A DNA stretch of 45,097 bases from positions 1 through 45,097 of the forward strand of contig CAKZJE010000085.1 in assembly GCA_936941155.1 (NCBI GenBank). The letters are read 5' to 3'. This DNA is from an uncultured Methylomonas sp. Its GTDB lineage: Bacteria; Pseudomonadota; Gammaproteobacteria; Methylococcales; Methylomonadaceae. Under the pieces are notes generated by a model. That model did no database searches. It saw only the letters and a program-made list of their open reading frames with translations, and was not told the DNA's origin. This document shows, piece after piece, positions 8,586 to 16,500 of this stretch. The position numbers were made by a program, and so were the translations under genes. Every line of letters begins with the position of its first letter. The stretch's first letter is position 1.

Positions 8586-9956
8586 ATGAGTGAAAAAATT
8601 CTGTTTTTAACTGGCAAACTCGCCGAAAAACAATTGCGGCAAATCCTAGAAAAAATGCAACCCGACTTTCTTTATAAAGTGCATCAACTAGGTTTAAAAG
8701 TCGCCGGATTAATGACCGCAGACATGATTGGTCGGCGTTTAAAAGACACGCTCGGCGCGGATAGAATTATTGTGCCGGGACGTTGTCGCGGTGATTTAGA
8801 AGCATTGTCGAAAGAGTTGGGTTTGCCGATTGAACGCGGCCCCGAAGAATTGAAAGATTTACCGCAATTTTTTGGCAAACAAGCGCAAAAAGCCGATTTA
8901 AGCCAATATAAAGTGAAAATTTTTGCAGAAATTGTTGATGCGCCACGTTTAAGTGTGGAAGACGTGATAAAACGTGCGAGTTATTATCGGCAACAAGGCG
9001 CGGATGTGATTGATATTGGTTGCTTGCCCGATACGCCGTTTCCATTGATGCCGGAGATTATTCGCACTTTGAAACAGGAAGGTTTCACTGTCAGCATTGA
9101 TTCTTTAAACAGTGATGATTTGTTGTTAGGCGGCAAAGCGGGAGCGGATTATTTGCTCAGTTTGACCGATGACAGCGTGTGGATTGCCGATGAAGTTGCC
9201 TCCACACCGATTGTGATTCCTGCAAAACATGGGGATTTGCAAACTTTAGAAAAAGCCATCAACACCTTGCAAGCAAAAAATCGCCACTTTATTGTTGACC
9301 CGATTTTAGACCCGCTGCATTTTGGTTTTACCGACTCAATTGTGCGTTATCAACAATTTCGGCAAAAATATCCTGATGTAGAAATGATGATGGGCGTGGG
9401 CAATATTACTGAACTCACCCATGCCGATACCTCGGGCATGAACGCGCTGTTATTGGGAATTTGTTCTGAGCTGAATATTAATCATATTTTGGCAACGCAA
9501 GTGAGCGCACATGCTTGCCGCGCGGTGAAAGAGGCCGATTTAGCGCGGCGCATTATGTATGCGGCGCAACAAAATAATACTTTGCCAAAACACATTGACC
9601 CGCAATTGATGTCCTTGCATGAACCCGCGCCGTTTCCTTATCAATTGGATGAAATTGCAGAATTTGCCGCGCAAGTGACAGATCCGAGTTTCAGAATTCA
9701 AACCAGTCGCGAAGGCGTGCATATTTATAATCGCGATGGTTTTCATACTTCTTCAGACCCTTTTGAATTATATCCACATTTGAATGTGGCAACGGATGGC
9801 AGTCATGCGTTTTATTTGGGGGTGCAGTTGGCACGAGCGCAAATTGCGTGGCAATTGGGAAAACGGTTTACGCAGGATCAAGACTTAAAATGGGGAGTGG
9901 CGGCGGATGATACGCAAACTGAAGCCGATATTCACACTTTTAAGCCCACTAAATAA
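8586..9956 (+). CDS. DUF6513 / dihydropteroate synthase-related protein
   Basis: The 456-residue protein has an N-terminal DUF6513-like domain (about 1-110; FLTGKLAEKQLRQIL, MTADMIGRRL) followed by a pterin-binding TIM-barrel domain related to dihydropteroate synthase (about 115-400; GADVIDIGCLPDTPFP, FTVSIDSLN, FIVDPILDPLHFGF, MMGVGNITELTHADTSGMN). This two-domain family is known from archaea and from bacteria that use tetrahydromethanopterin for C1 oxidation, where it is assigned to pterin cofactor synthesis. The classical DHPS signature is altered, so it is not the folate enzyme FolP. No other methanopterin genes are adjacent. A C1-oxidising (methylotrophic or formaldehyde-detoxifying) organism is the natural inference. 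Confidence 0.85.
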   Translation: MSEKILFLTGKLAEKQLRQILEKMQPDFLYKVHQLGLKVAGLMTADMIGRRLKDTLGADRIIVPGRCRGDLEALSKELGLPIERGPEELKDLPQFFGKQAQKADLSQYKVKIFAEIVDAPRLSVEDVIKRASYYRQQGADVIDIGCLPDTPFPLMPEIIRTLKQEGFTVSIDSLNSDDLLLGGKAGADYLLSLTDDSVWIADEVASTPIVIPAKHGDLQTLEKAINTLQAKNRHFIVDPILDPLHFGFTDSIVRYQQFRQKYPDVEMMMGVGNITELTHADTSGMNALLLGICSELNINHILATQVSAHACRAVKEADLARRIMYAAQQNNTLPKHIDPQLMSLHEPAPFPYQLDEIAEFAAQVTDPSFRIQTSREGVHIYNRDGFHTSSDPFELYPHLNVATDGSHAFYLGVQLARAQIAWQLGKRFTQDQDLKWGVAADDTQTEADIHTFKPTK

Positions 9957-9975
9957 AACACACTTCGTAACAAAC

Positions 9976-10091
9976 TGTCTGAATCAAGATTTTCAAGATT
10001 AAAAGATTAACAAGATAGTGATTTATGCTAGTTTTCTTCTCGTATTTATAATCTTGTTCATCCTAAAATCCTGTAAATCTTGATTCAGACA
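9976..10091. repeat. TGTCTGAATCA inverted-repeat element, intact copy
   Basis: Perfect 17-base ends TGTCTGAATCAAGATTT and AAATCTTGATTCAGACA (9976-9992 and 10075-10091) continue inward as imperfect arms rich in AAGATT. The 116-base element is non-coding. Related copies are at 5394-5613 (interrupted) and, as a fragment, at 37833-37847. From memory this is a very widespread repeat type. Confidence 0.8.
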
Positions 10092-10147
10092 ACAAAATAA
10101 CAGACAGCCTGAATAATTATTTCTCTTTTCAATACCTTATCAAAAAA

Positions 10148-11032
10148 ATGTCAGAAAAAATCAACACCCTTGGATTTATCGGTATCGGTTTAATGGGAAA
10201 ACCGCTGGTTTCGCGGTTATTAGCCGCTGGTTTTAACGTGAATGTTTGGAATCGCACCGCTGAAAAACTCGCTCCTGTTGTTGCGGCGGGTGCGATTGCG
10301 TGTGATTCCATTGCAGAACTTGCGAATAATTCTGAGGTGATTATTTTATGTTTAGCAGATACAGCAGCAGTGGCGCAAGTGGTTGAAAATGACATTCTCA
10401 ACAGCGGAGCTACCGATAAATTAATCATTGATTTATCCAGTATTCATCCTGAAACCACATGCGCATTAGCGCGAAAACTACAACAGCAAGCTAATATCGG
10501 CTGGGTGGACGCGCCGGTTTCCGGTGGCACATTGGGCGCGGAACAAGGAACTCTAGCGATTATGGCGGGTGGCAGTGTAGAAAATATAGCCATCGCGCGG
10601 CAAGTGCTAGCTCCGCTCTACAAACAACTCACGCACATGGGCGAAATTGGCAGCGGTCAAGTGACGAAAATTTGCAATCAAATGATTGTTAGCTGCAATG
10701 TGTTGGTCATTGCTGAAATGATGAAGCTGGCACAACAAGCAGGCGTGAATGCAGCAAAGATTCCGCAAGCGTTGGCAGGTGGTTTTGCAGATTCTAAACC
10801 GCTACAAATTGTCGCTCCGCAAATGGCGGCTGCAAGTTTTGAGCCGATTAAATGGCGCGTGAAAACCTTGCTAAAAGATTTGAATTTAGCGGTAGATATT
10901 GCAGGAAAACACGGCACGGCAATTCCAATGTCAGGATTGGCGGCGCAACTAATGCAGTTGCATGGCAGTCATGGTTTTTTAGAACAAGACCCCGCCACCC
11001 TGATTAAATTGTTTGAGGATTCATCATGCTGA
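10148..11032 (+). CDS. NAD(P)-dependent beta-hydroxyacid dehydrogenase (tartronate semialdehyde reductase / 3-hydroxyisobutyrate dehydrogenase family)
   Basis: The 294-residue protein has the N-terminal Rossmann motif GFIGIGLMGKPL, the substrate-binding DAPVSGGTLGAEQGTLAIMAGG, and the catalytic lysine region GSGQVTKICNQMIV. These define the beta-hydroxyacid dehydrogenase family. The gene overlaps hyi by seven bases, so tartronate semialdehyde reductase (GarR/GlxR), which reduces tartronate semialdehyde to D-glycerate, is the most likely activity. 3-hydroxyisobutyrate dehydrogenase is the main alternative. Together with Hyi it would channel hydroxypyruvate or glyoxylate-derived C3 units to glycerate. 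No glyoxylate carboligase gene is in the window. Confidence 0.85.
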   Translation: MSEKINTLGFIGIGLMGKPLVSRLLAAGFNVNVWNRTAEKLAPVVAAGAIACDSIAELANNSEVIILCLADTAAVAQVVENDILNSGATDKLIIDLSSIHPETTCALARKLQQQANIGWVDAPVSGGTLGAEQGTLAIMAGGSVENIAIARQVLAPLYKQLTHMGEIGSGQVTKICNQMIVSCNVLVIAEMMKLAQQAGVNAAKIPQALAGGFADSKPLQIVAPQMAAASFEPIKWRVKTLLKDLNLAVDIAGKHGTAIPMSGLAAQLMQLHGSHGFLEQDPATLIKLFEDSSC

Positions 11033-11802
11033 AATTTTCTGCCAACTTAAGCCTATTATTTACTGAAGTTGAATTAGTTGATCGTTTTCAAGCTGCCGCA
11101 GATTCTGGTTTTCGTGCTGTAGAAATTCAATTTCCTTACAGTTTACCCGCTGCGCAAATCGAGCAAATTCTGGGTGAACAATCGTTAAAACTGGTGTTGT
11201 TTAATATTGATGCGGATGATTTATTGCAAGGTGGCGAAGGTTTAGCCAGTGCGCCGAAAAAACAAGATCAATTTAAATACGCGCTGGAACAAGCGGAAAG
11301 TTATGCGCGGTTTTTAAAACCGGATGTGATTAATGTATTGCCGGGACGTTGTATAGATAGCAAAAAAAACGGCTATTATTTGGATACGTTTAAACGTAAT
11401 TTAGAACTCGCTCTGGAAGCATTTAGTCCGTTAGGAATTAAAACAGTATTTGAAGCGATTAATACTGTGGATATGCCGCATTTTTTAATTTCCAGCGGTG
11501 CACAAATGTTAGAGGTTTTACAGGATGTAAATCAGCGTGATTTATTGATGCAGTACGATATTTATCATGCTGCAAAAATGGAAGACAACTATGCGGAATT
11601 TATTCAAGATCACGCAGAAAAAATCGGGCATATTCAGTTTGCCGATAATCCCGGACGCGGTGAGCCGACTACAGGGAATATTGATTTTGCGCAATTATTT
11701 GCGCTGATAGATAACTCAGGCTATCAAGGTTGGTTAGGTGCGGAATATAAACCTAGCGAGAGCACGGTAAAAAGCTTGGAATGGTATGCAAATTATAAAT
11801 AA
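11026..11802 (+). CDS. hyi: Hydroxypyruvate isomerase
   Basis: The 258-residue xylose-isomerase-like TIM-barrel protein begins MLKFSANLSLLFTEVELVDRF, typical of Hyi. Conserved acid residues lie in KTVFEAINTVDMP, QYDIYHAAKMEDN, IGHIQFADNPGRGEPTTGNIDF and GWLGAEYKPS, covering the metal and catalytic positions of the family. It interconverts hydroxypyruvate and tartronate semialdehyde. The start overlaps the end of the dehydrogenase gene (ATG inside its last codons), so they form an operon. The next gene is convergent, with a terminator in between. Confidence 0.9.
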   Translation: MLKFSANLSLLFTEVELVDRFQAAADSGFRAVEIQFPYSLPAAQIEQILGEQSLKLVLFNIDADDLLQGGEGLASAPKKQDQFKYALEQAESYARFLKPDVINVLPGRCIDSKKNGYYLDTFKRNLELALEAFSPLGIKTVFEAINTVDMPHFLISSGAQMLEVLQDVNQRDLLMQYDIYHAAKMEDNYAEFIQDHAEKIGHIQFADNPGRGEPTTGNIDFAQLFALIDNSGYQGWLGAEYKPSESTVKSLEWYANYK

Positions 11803-11844
11803 CAAGTAACTTCTTTAGCCATTTATTCGCTAGAAATCCAAATA

Positions 11845-11873
11845 AAAAAGGCGGAATCAATCCGCCTTTTTTG
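11845..11873. terminator. Bidirectional rho-independent terminator
   Basis: The stem AAAAAAGGCGGA/TCCGCCTTTTTT closes on a short AtCAA-type loop and is flanked by A and T runs on both sides. It can serve hyi and the convergent small exported protein gene. Confidence 0.85.
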
Positions 11874-11883
11874 TTTCAAAATA

Positions 11884-12225
11884 TTATTGAGCCGATAGCA
11901 TTTCACGCGCTTTTTGTTTTGCCTCTGTTGCCGTTTTATCCAGCAAAACATCAATGGTTTTTTTCGCAACCACAGCAGCCGTATTTTTAACTTTTGCTGT
12001 TTTTTGAGTTTCTGCTTGTTTCTTCGCAACACAGGCAATATCGCAATGCGCTGGTGTTTTTGCCTCTGTTTTTGTTTGTATGGGTTGTTTTTTTTCCGTT
12101 ATTTTGTGCGTTTTGTGAAGCGGATGTTTATGTATTTTAGGATGGTTTTCTGCGGCTATCGTAAAACTGGTAAACACGACAACAGCACTCATCAGACACA
12201 GCAGCAAAAACTTTAACTTTTTCAC
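11884..12225 (-). CDS. Small exported Lys/Ala-rich protein, unknown function
   Basis: The 113-residue protein begins with a GTG codon preceded by AAGGA five bases away. Residues 1-25 are a clear signal peptide (MKKLKFLLLCLMSAVVVF, then a small-residue region ending IAA). The mature part is rich in Lys, Thr, Ala and His (IHKHPLHKTHK), with one CDIACVAKK cysteine pair, and ends in a probable amphipathic helix. I recognise no family. The gene follows cytochrome c4 by 13 bases on the same strand, so they are probably cotranscribed. The basic periplasmic character may allow binding to acidic partners, but that is only a guess. Confidence 0.7.
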   Translation of the reverse strand: MKKLKFLLLCLMSAVVVFTSFTIAAENHPKIHKHPLHKTHKITEKKQPIQTKTEAKTPAHCDIACVAKKQAETQKTAKVKNTAAVVAKKTIDVLLDKTATEAKQKAREMLSAQ

Positions 12226-12238
12226 AAAAATCCTTGGT

Positions 12239-12811
12239 TTATTTTAAGCTGCTCAAATAGTCGCTAATGATTTTAATATCTGCATCACTTAAGTTGGCAG
12301 CCATAGCTTGCATAGGCCCACCTTTACGAGTGCCTTTTTTGAAAGCGTGTAATTGTGTCGCAAGATATTCTGGATGTTGATGGGCTAGCTTTGGAAAAGC
12401 TCCATTCCCCTCACCTGCCACCCCATGACAACCTGCGCACATGGCAAATTTGCCACTGGCATCGGCTGGCACTTTTGCAGTGCTATTGACTGTTTTATTC
12501 GGCAAACTTGCAAAAAACTCTGCTAAATTGGCAATATCCGCTTCCGTTAAATTGGTAGCCATTCCTTGCATCACCATATTAGTGCGCGAGCCTTCTTTAA
12601 AAGCATTCAATTGGCTTTTTAAGTAGCCGGCATTTTGCCCTGCTAAGTTTGGATATTGAGCATTGTTGCTAATTCCTTTTGCGCCATGACAACCTGCGCA
12701 TTGTGCGGCTTTCTTTTCTCCTGCTTTTATATCAGCTGCGTAAAGCGGTGAATGAGCGAATGAAAAAATGCCTAATACTAAAAAACAAGCTGCTTTAATT
12801 GATATTTTCAT
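12239..12811 (-). CDS. Cytochrome c4, diheme
   Basis: The 190-residue periplasmic protein has a signal peptide (1-25, ending YAA) and two tandem cytochrome c domains, each with a CAGCHG heme-attachment motif (start of each half) and a downstream Met axial-ligand region ([16 protein letters not shown] and [15 protein letters not shown]). The internal duplication is obvious. Cytochromes c4 pass electrons from the bc1 complex or other donors to terminal oxidases. GGAG lies ahead of the ATG. It leads a two-gene unit with the small Lys-rich protein. Confidence 0.95.
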   Translation of the reverse strand: MKISIKAACFLVLGIFSFAHSPLYAADIKAGEKKAAQCAGCHGAKGISNNAQYPNLAGQNAGYLKSQLNAFKEGSRTNMVMQGMATNLTEADIANLAEFFASLPNKTVNSTAKVPADASGKFAMCAGCHGVAGEGNGAFPKLAHQHPEYLATQLHAFKKGTRKGGPMQAMAANLSDADIKIISDYLSSLK

Positions 12812-12900
12812 TATGGGTCTCCAAAAATTAAGCTCTGAGGTTGGTGAAAAAATTTTAACTTTATTAGAGCAATCAAAATCCCCGCGCAGTTTTTTAAAAT

Positions 12901-13500
12901 CTATGGGGTTTGGCTTTTGCTTTGTAGATATTCTAATACGTCAGCAGTCTCTACTTGATAATAAATATCTTCCACGCTTACTGTGACACCGATGGATTCA
13001 AAGATAATTTCTTCGCCTAAGTAATAATAATACGATTGCCAATGGTCTTTCCGGCGACAAACTTGAATTTCAGCATGGTCTTGCTCAATTATTACATATT
13101 CTTGCAAACTGGGGATATTTTGATAAAAAAAGCGTTTTATCGTTAAATCTTTGCGGCGAGTTGTGGCAGAAAGCACTTCTACTAAAATGACGGGGACGGT
13201 TTTGTTGTATTTATCTTTATCATCCTCACTACAAATAACCATTACATCAGGATAATAATATTTGCTGCTTTGTTTAAGACGCATATCTGCCATGTAAGCA
13301 ACACAAGCAGAGCCTTTTTTCTTTAGACTGCTTTTGAGTTCCATTAAAACATTAGTGCTAATTTTGTTGTGATTATCACTCGCGCCCGCCATGTCATAAA
13401 CGTAACCATCAATGTATTCATGTTTGATTTCACTGACTAATTCATTTTTTAAATAATCTTCTTCGCTGATAAGTTGCTTTTTTTGAGGTTGCGCTGACAT
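12901..13500 (-). CDS. Uma2 family (DUF820) PD-(D/E)XK endonuclease-like protein
   Basis: The 199-residue protein has the Uma2 layout: [10 protein letters not shown] and [16 protein letters not shown] near the N-terminus, the core acidic motif YYPDVMVIC, then [15 protein letters not shown] and [19 protein letters not shown]. These supply the D...ExV pattern of the fold. Uma2 genes occur in large families in cyanobacteria and some filamentous sulfur bacteria; their role is unknown, and a nuclease is assumed from the fold. GGGG precedes the start. It stands alone between cytochrome c4 and the RTX gene; 12812-12900 has no gene. Confidence 0.88.
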   Translation of the reverse strand: MSAQPQKKQLISEEDYLKNELVSEIKHEYIDGYVYDMAGASDNHNKISTNVLMELKSSLKKKGSACVAYMADMRLKQSSKYYYPDVMVICSEDDKDKYNKTVPVILVEVLSATTRRKDLTIKRFFYQNIPSLQEYVIIEQDHAEIQVCRRKDHWQSYYYYLGEEIIFESIGVTVSVEDIYYQVETADVLEYLQSKSQTP

Positions 13501-13532
13501 TTTTTGCCCCCCACCTTATTCAGTGTTAAATG

Positions 13533-13567
13533 AAAAAACCTGCAAATTTTAAAAACTTGCAGGTTTT
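13533..13567 (-). terminator. Rho-independent terminator of the large RTX gene
   Basis: The arms AAAACCTGCAA (13535-13545) and TTGCAGGTTTT (13557-13567) form a hairpin. Read on the minus strand the second arm runs into a T tract, 27 bases after the RTX stop codon. Confidence 0.8.
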
Positions 13568-13593
13568 AGATAAATCCACAGAGTATTATCAAG

Positions 13594-16500
13594 CTAGACC
13601 AAGAACATAGTAGATGCTAGCGTTGAAGCATTAGCAACACCTGTGAGGGTTAGCATTAATGTTTCTGTTCCATTAGTGCCTAAGTTTGTAGAATGATAAA
13701 CAAGTGTGTTGCCTAATCCATCTGGAACAACAATATAGCCTACGGTTGCTGTAACTGTTGCATCGGCTGCAATGGCTGTTGCTGCTGTAGCGATTGCAAT
13801 AGCTGTGGTTGTGCCATAAACAATAATATTGTTATTAACTGTTATATCGGTTGCTGTGGTTGCATATTCACCATAGGAATCGGTTAAATTGCCAATCGCA
13901 CTCAAGTTAATCACGTCAATGTCTGCAACAGAGAAAGTCACTTTGTCGCCGGAGTGCGTAGTGCTTGAATATACATAGGTATCTTTACCTGCACCTCCGT
14001 CTAAGGTGTCAGATCCGACCCCACCGGTCAAAGTATTATTAGCTGCGTTTCCAATTAAAATATTATTGCTGGTATTGCCAGTGCCAGTGGTTGCTGTGCC
14101 TGTTAATGTTAAATTTTCAACACCAAGAAGTAAGGTATAAGAGACTGATGATTGTACGGTGTCTATTTCTGTAGCTACTGTACTCACTTCATTCACAACA
14201 TCGCCCGCTGCATCAACAACATAAATATCATTGCCTGCACCGCCACTTAAGCTGTCATTGCCTATGCCGCCGTCCAGTGAATCTGCTCCGTCGCCACCTG
14301 TTAAGGTGTCATTACCCGCAGCTCCACTTAATGTGCTTGCGGTGTTGGTACTAATAATAATGTTGTCATCCGCGTTACCTGTTCCGGCAGTTGCCGCGCC
14401 TATTAAAGTGAGGTTTTCCAAATTAATGTTGGTTAAGGTGTAATTAACCGCTGCTTGTACTGTGTCAATTTCAGTTGTTACGGTGCTGGTTTCATTGACA
14501 ACATCGCCCGCTGCATCGACAACATAAATATCATTGCCTACATCGCCTGTTAAGGTATCATTGCCTGTGCCTCCGTCTAAGGTGTCATTGCCTAAACCGC
14601 CTGTAATGCTATCACCGCCAGCCCCGCCTGTAAGCGCATCATTTCCTTCTCCACCTATTAAGGTATCCGCTAACGCACCGCCGACAATTGTGTCATTCGC
14701 TATGCCGCCGGTCACACTAAATTGACCATCTATTTCATTTGTTCCCAAAAAATTTAATGTTCCAGTCGTAAGTGTAGAAGCGTCAAATATTAAAATTGCT
14801 GCGCTGGAGACCAATGTGTTTTGCGTTGTAATAGCCACATTAGACGTTGTATTTGCTAGTGTGACCTCTTCAATATTAGTGATATTGTTAAAGTCAATCG
14901 CCGACATGACAACATTACCTGTTAAAACAATGCTATCAGTGCCAATGCCACCATCTATAGTATCTGCACTGGTGCTATCAAAAATAAACACATCATTACC
15001 CGCATCACCCGTTAGTGAGTCAAGCCCTGTGCCAGCTGTGATAGTGTCATCACCTGCACCGCCAATTAAGATGTCGTTGCCAGCTCCGCCTGTGATTGTG
15101 TCGTCACCTGTGCTGCCTGTGACACTCACAGTGCCGTTAGTTGCGGCTATAGTGGCTGCTGAAAACGCAGCAATAGACGCGCTATCAATTGTGACTTTTA
15201 ACTGACCTCCTGATACAAGCACACCCACTAATGTATCTCCGTTGCCCCAGTCAGTAATGGTGTCCGCGGTTGCATCCGCTCCTGTTAAATCAAACACATT
15301 AACGCCCACACCACCTGTTAAAGTGTCCGCACCAGCTCCTCCAACTAAGGTATCATTGCCTGCGCCTCCTGCTAAGCTGTCATTGCCAGCTCCACCTAAC
15401 AGAATATCAGCTCCCGCAGCACCTCCTGTAATCACATCATTACCTGTACTACCTGTTACGCTAACTCTGCCATTAACTGATGCAATGCTACTCGCTGTAA
15501 AAGCTGCGATAGATGTGCTATTAATTGTGACTTTTAATAACCCGCCTGCGGCAAGAGCACCTGCTAAAACATCACCGACTCCCCAGTCAGTAATAGTATC
15601 AATCGTCCCATCAGCTCCGGTTAAGTCAAAGGTATCTGAACCTGCACCGCCTGTGAATGTATCCGCACCTATTCCACCTATTAAACTGTCGTTATCTGCA
15701 CCGCCATCAAGCGAATCTGCACCGTTGCCGCCTGTTAAAGTGTCATTGCCTGCTGCTCCGCTTAATGTGCTTGCCGTATTAGTGCTAATGATAGTATTCG
15801 CAATAGCATTACCTGTTCCACTGGTTGCTGTTCCTGTTAAGATGAGTTTTTCAAGATTATTGTTGCTTAAAGTGTAATTCACCGAAGCTTGAACAGTGTC
15901 AATTTCAGTTGCCAGCGTACTGGTTTCATTAATAACATCGCTAGCACTATCGACAACATAAGTATCATTGCCTGTGCCGCCCGTTAAGCTGTCATTACCA
16001 GCACCACCATCAAGAAAATCTGCACCATTGCCGCCTGTTAAGGTGTCCTTACCTGCCGCTCCGTTTAATGTGCTTGCAGTATTAGTGCTGATGATAATAT
16101 TGTCATCCAAATTCCCTGTTCCACTGGTTGCTGTGCCTGTTAAGGTGAGATTTTCAAGATTAACGTTGGTTAAAGTGTAATTTACTGAAGCTTGTACAGT
16201 ATCAATTTCAGTTGCCAGCGTACTGGTTTCATTAATAATATCGCCAGCACTATCGACAACATAAATATCATTGCCAGCACCGCCGGTTAAAGTATCATTG
16301 CCTGTGCCACCATTTACGATGTCATTGCCGCCGCCACCAGAGAGATCATCACGACCTGCACCGCCAAGAAGAATGTCGTTAGCATTCCCCGCTGTAACAT
16401 CAAATTGACCATCCAATTCAGCACTGCCATTAAAGTTTAATATTCCAGTTGTTAAGGTGCTGGCATTAAGTGTTAGCACAGCTCCGGCGGCAACCAAGTT

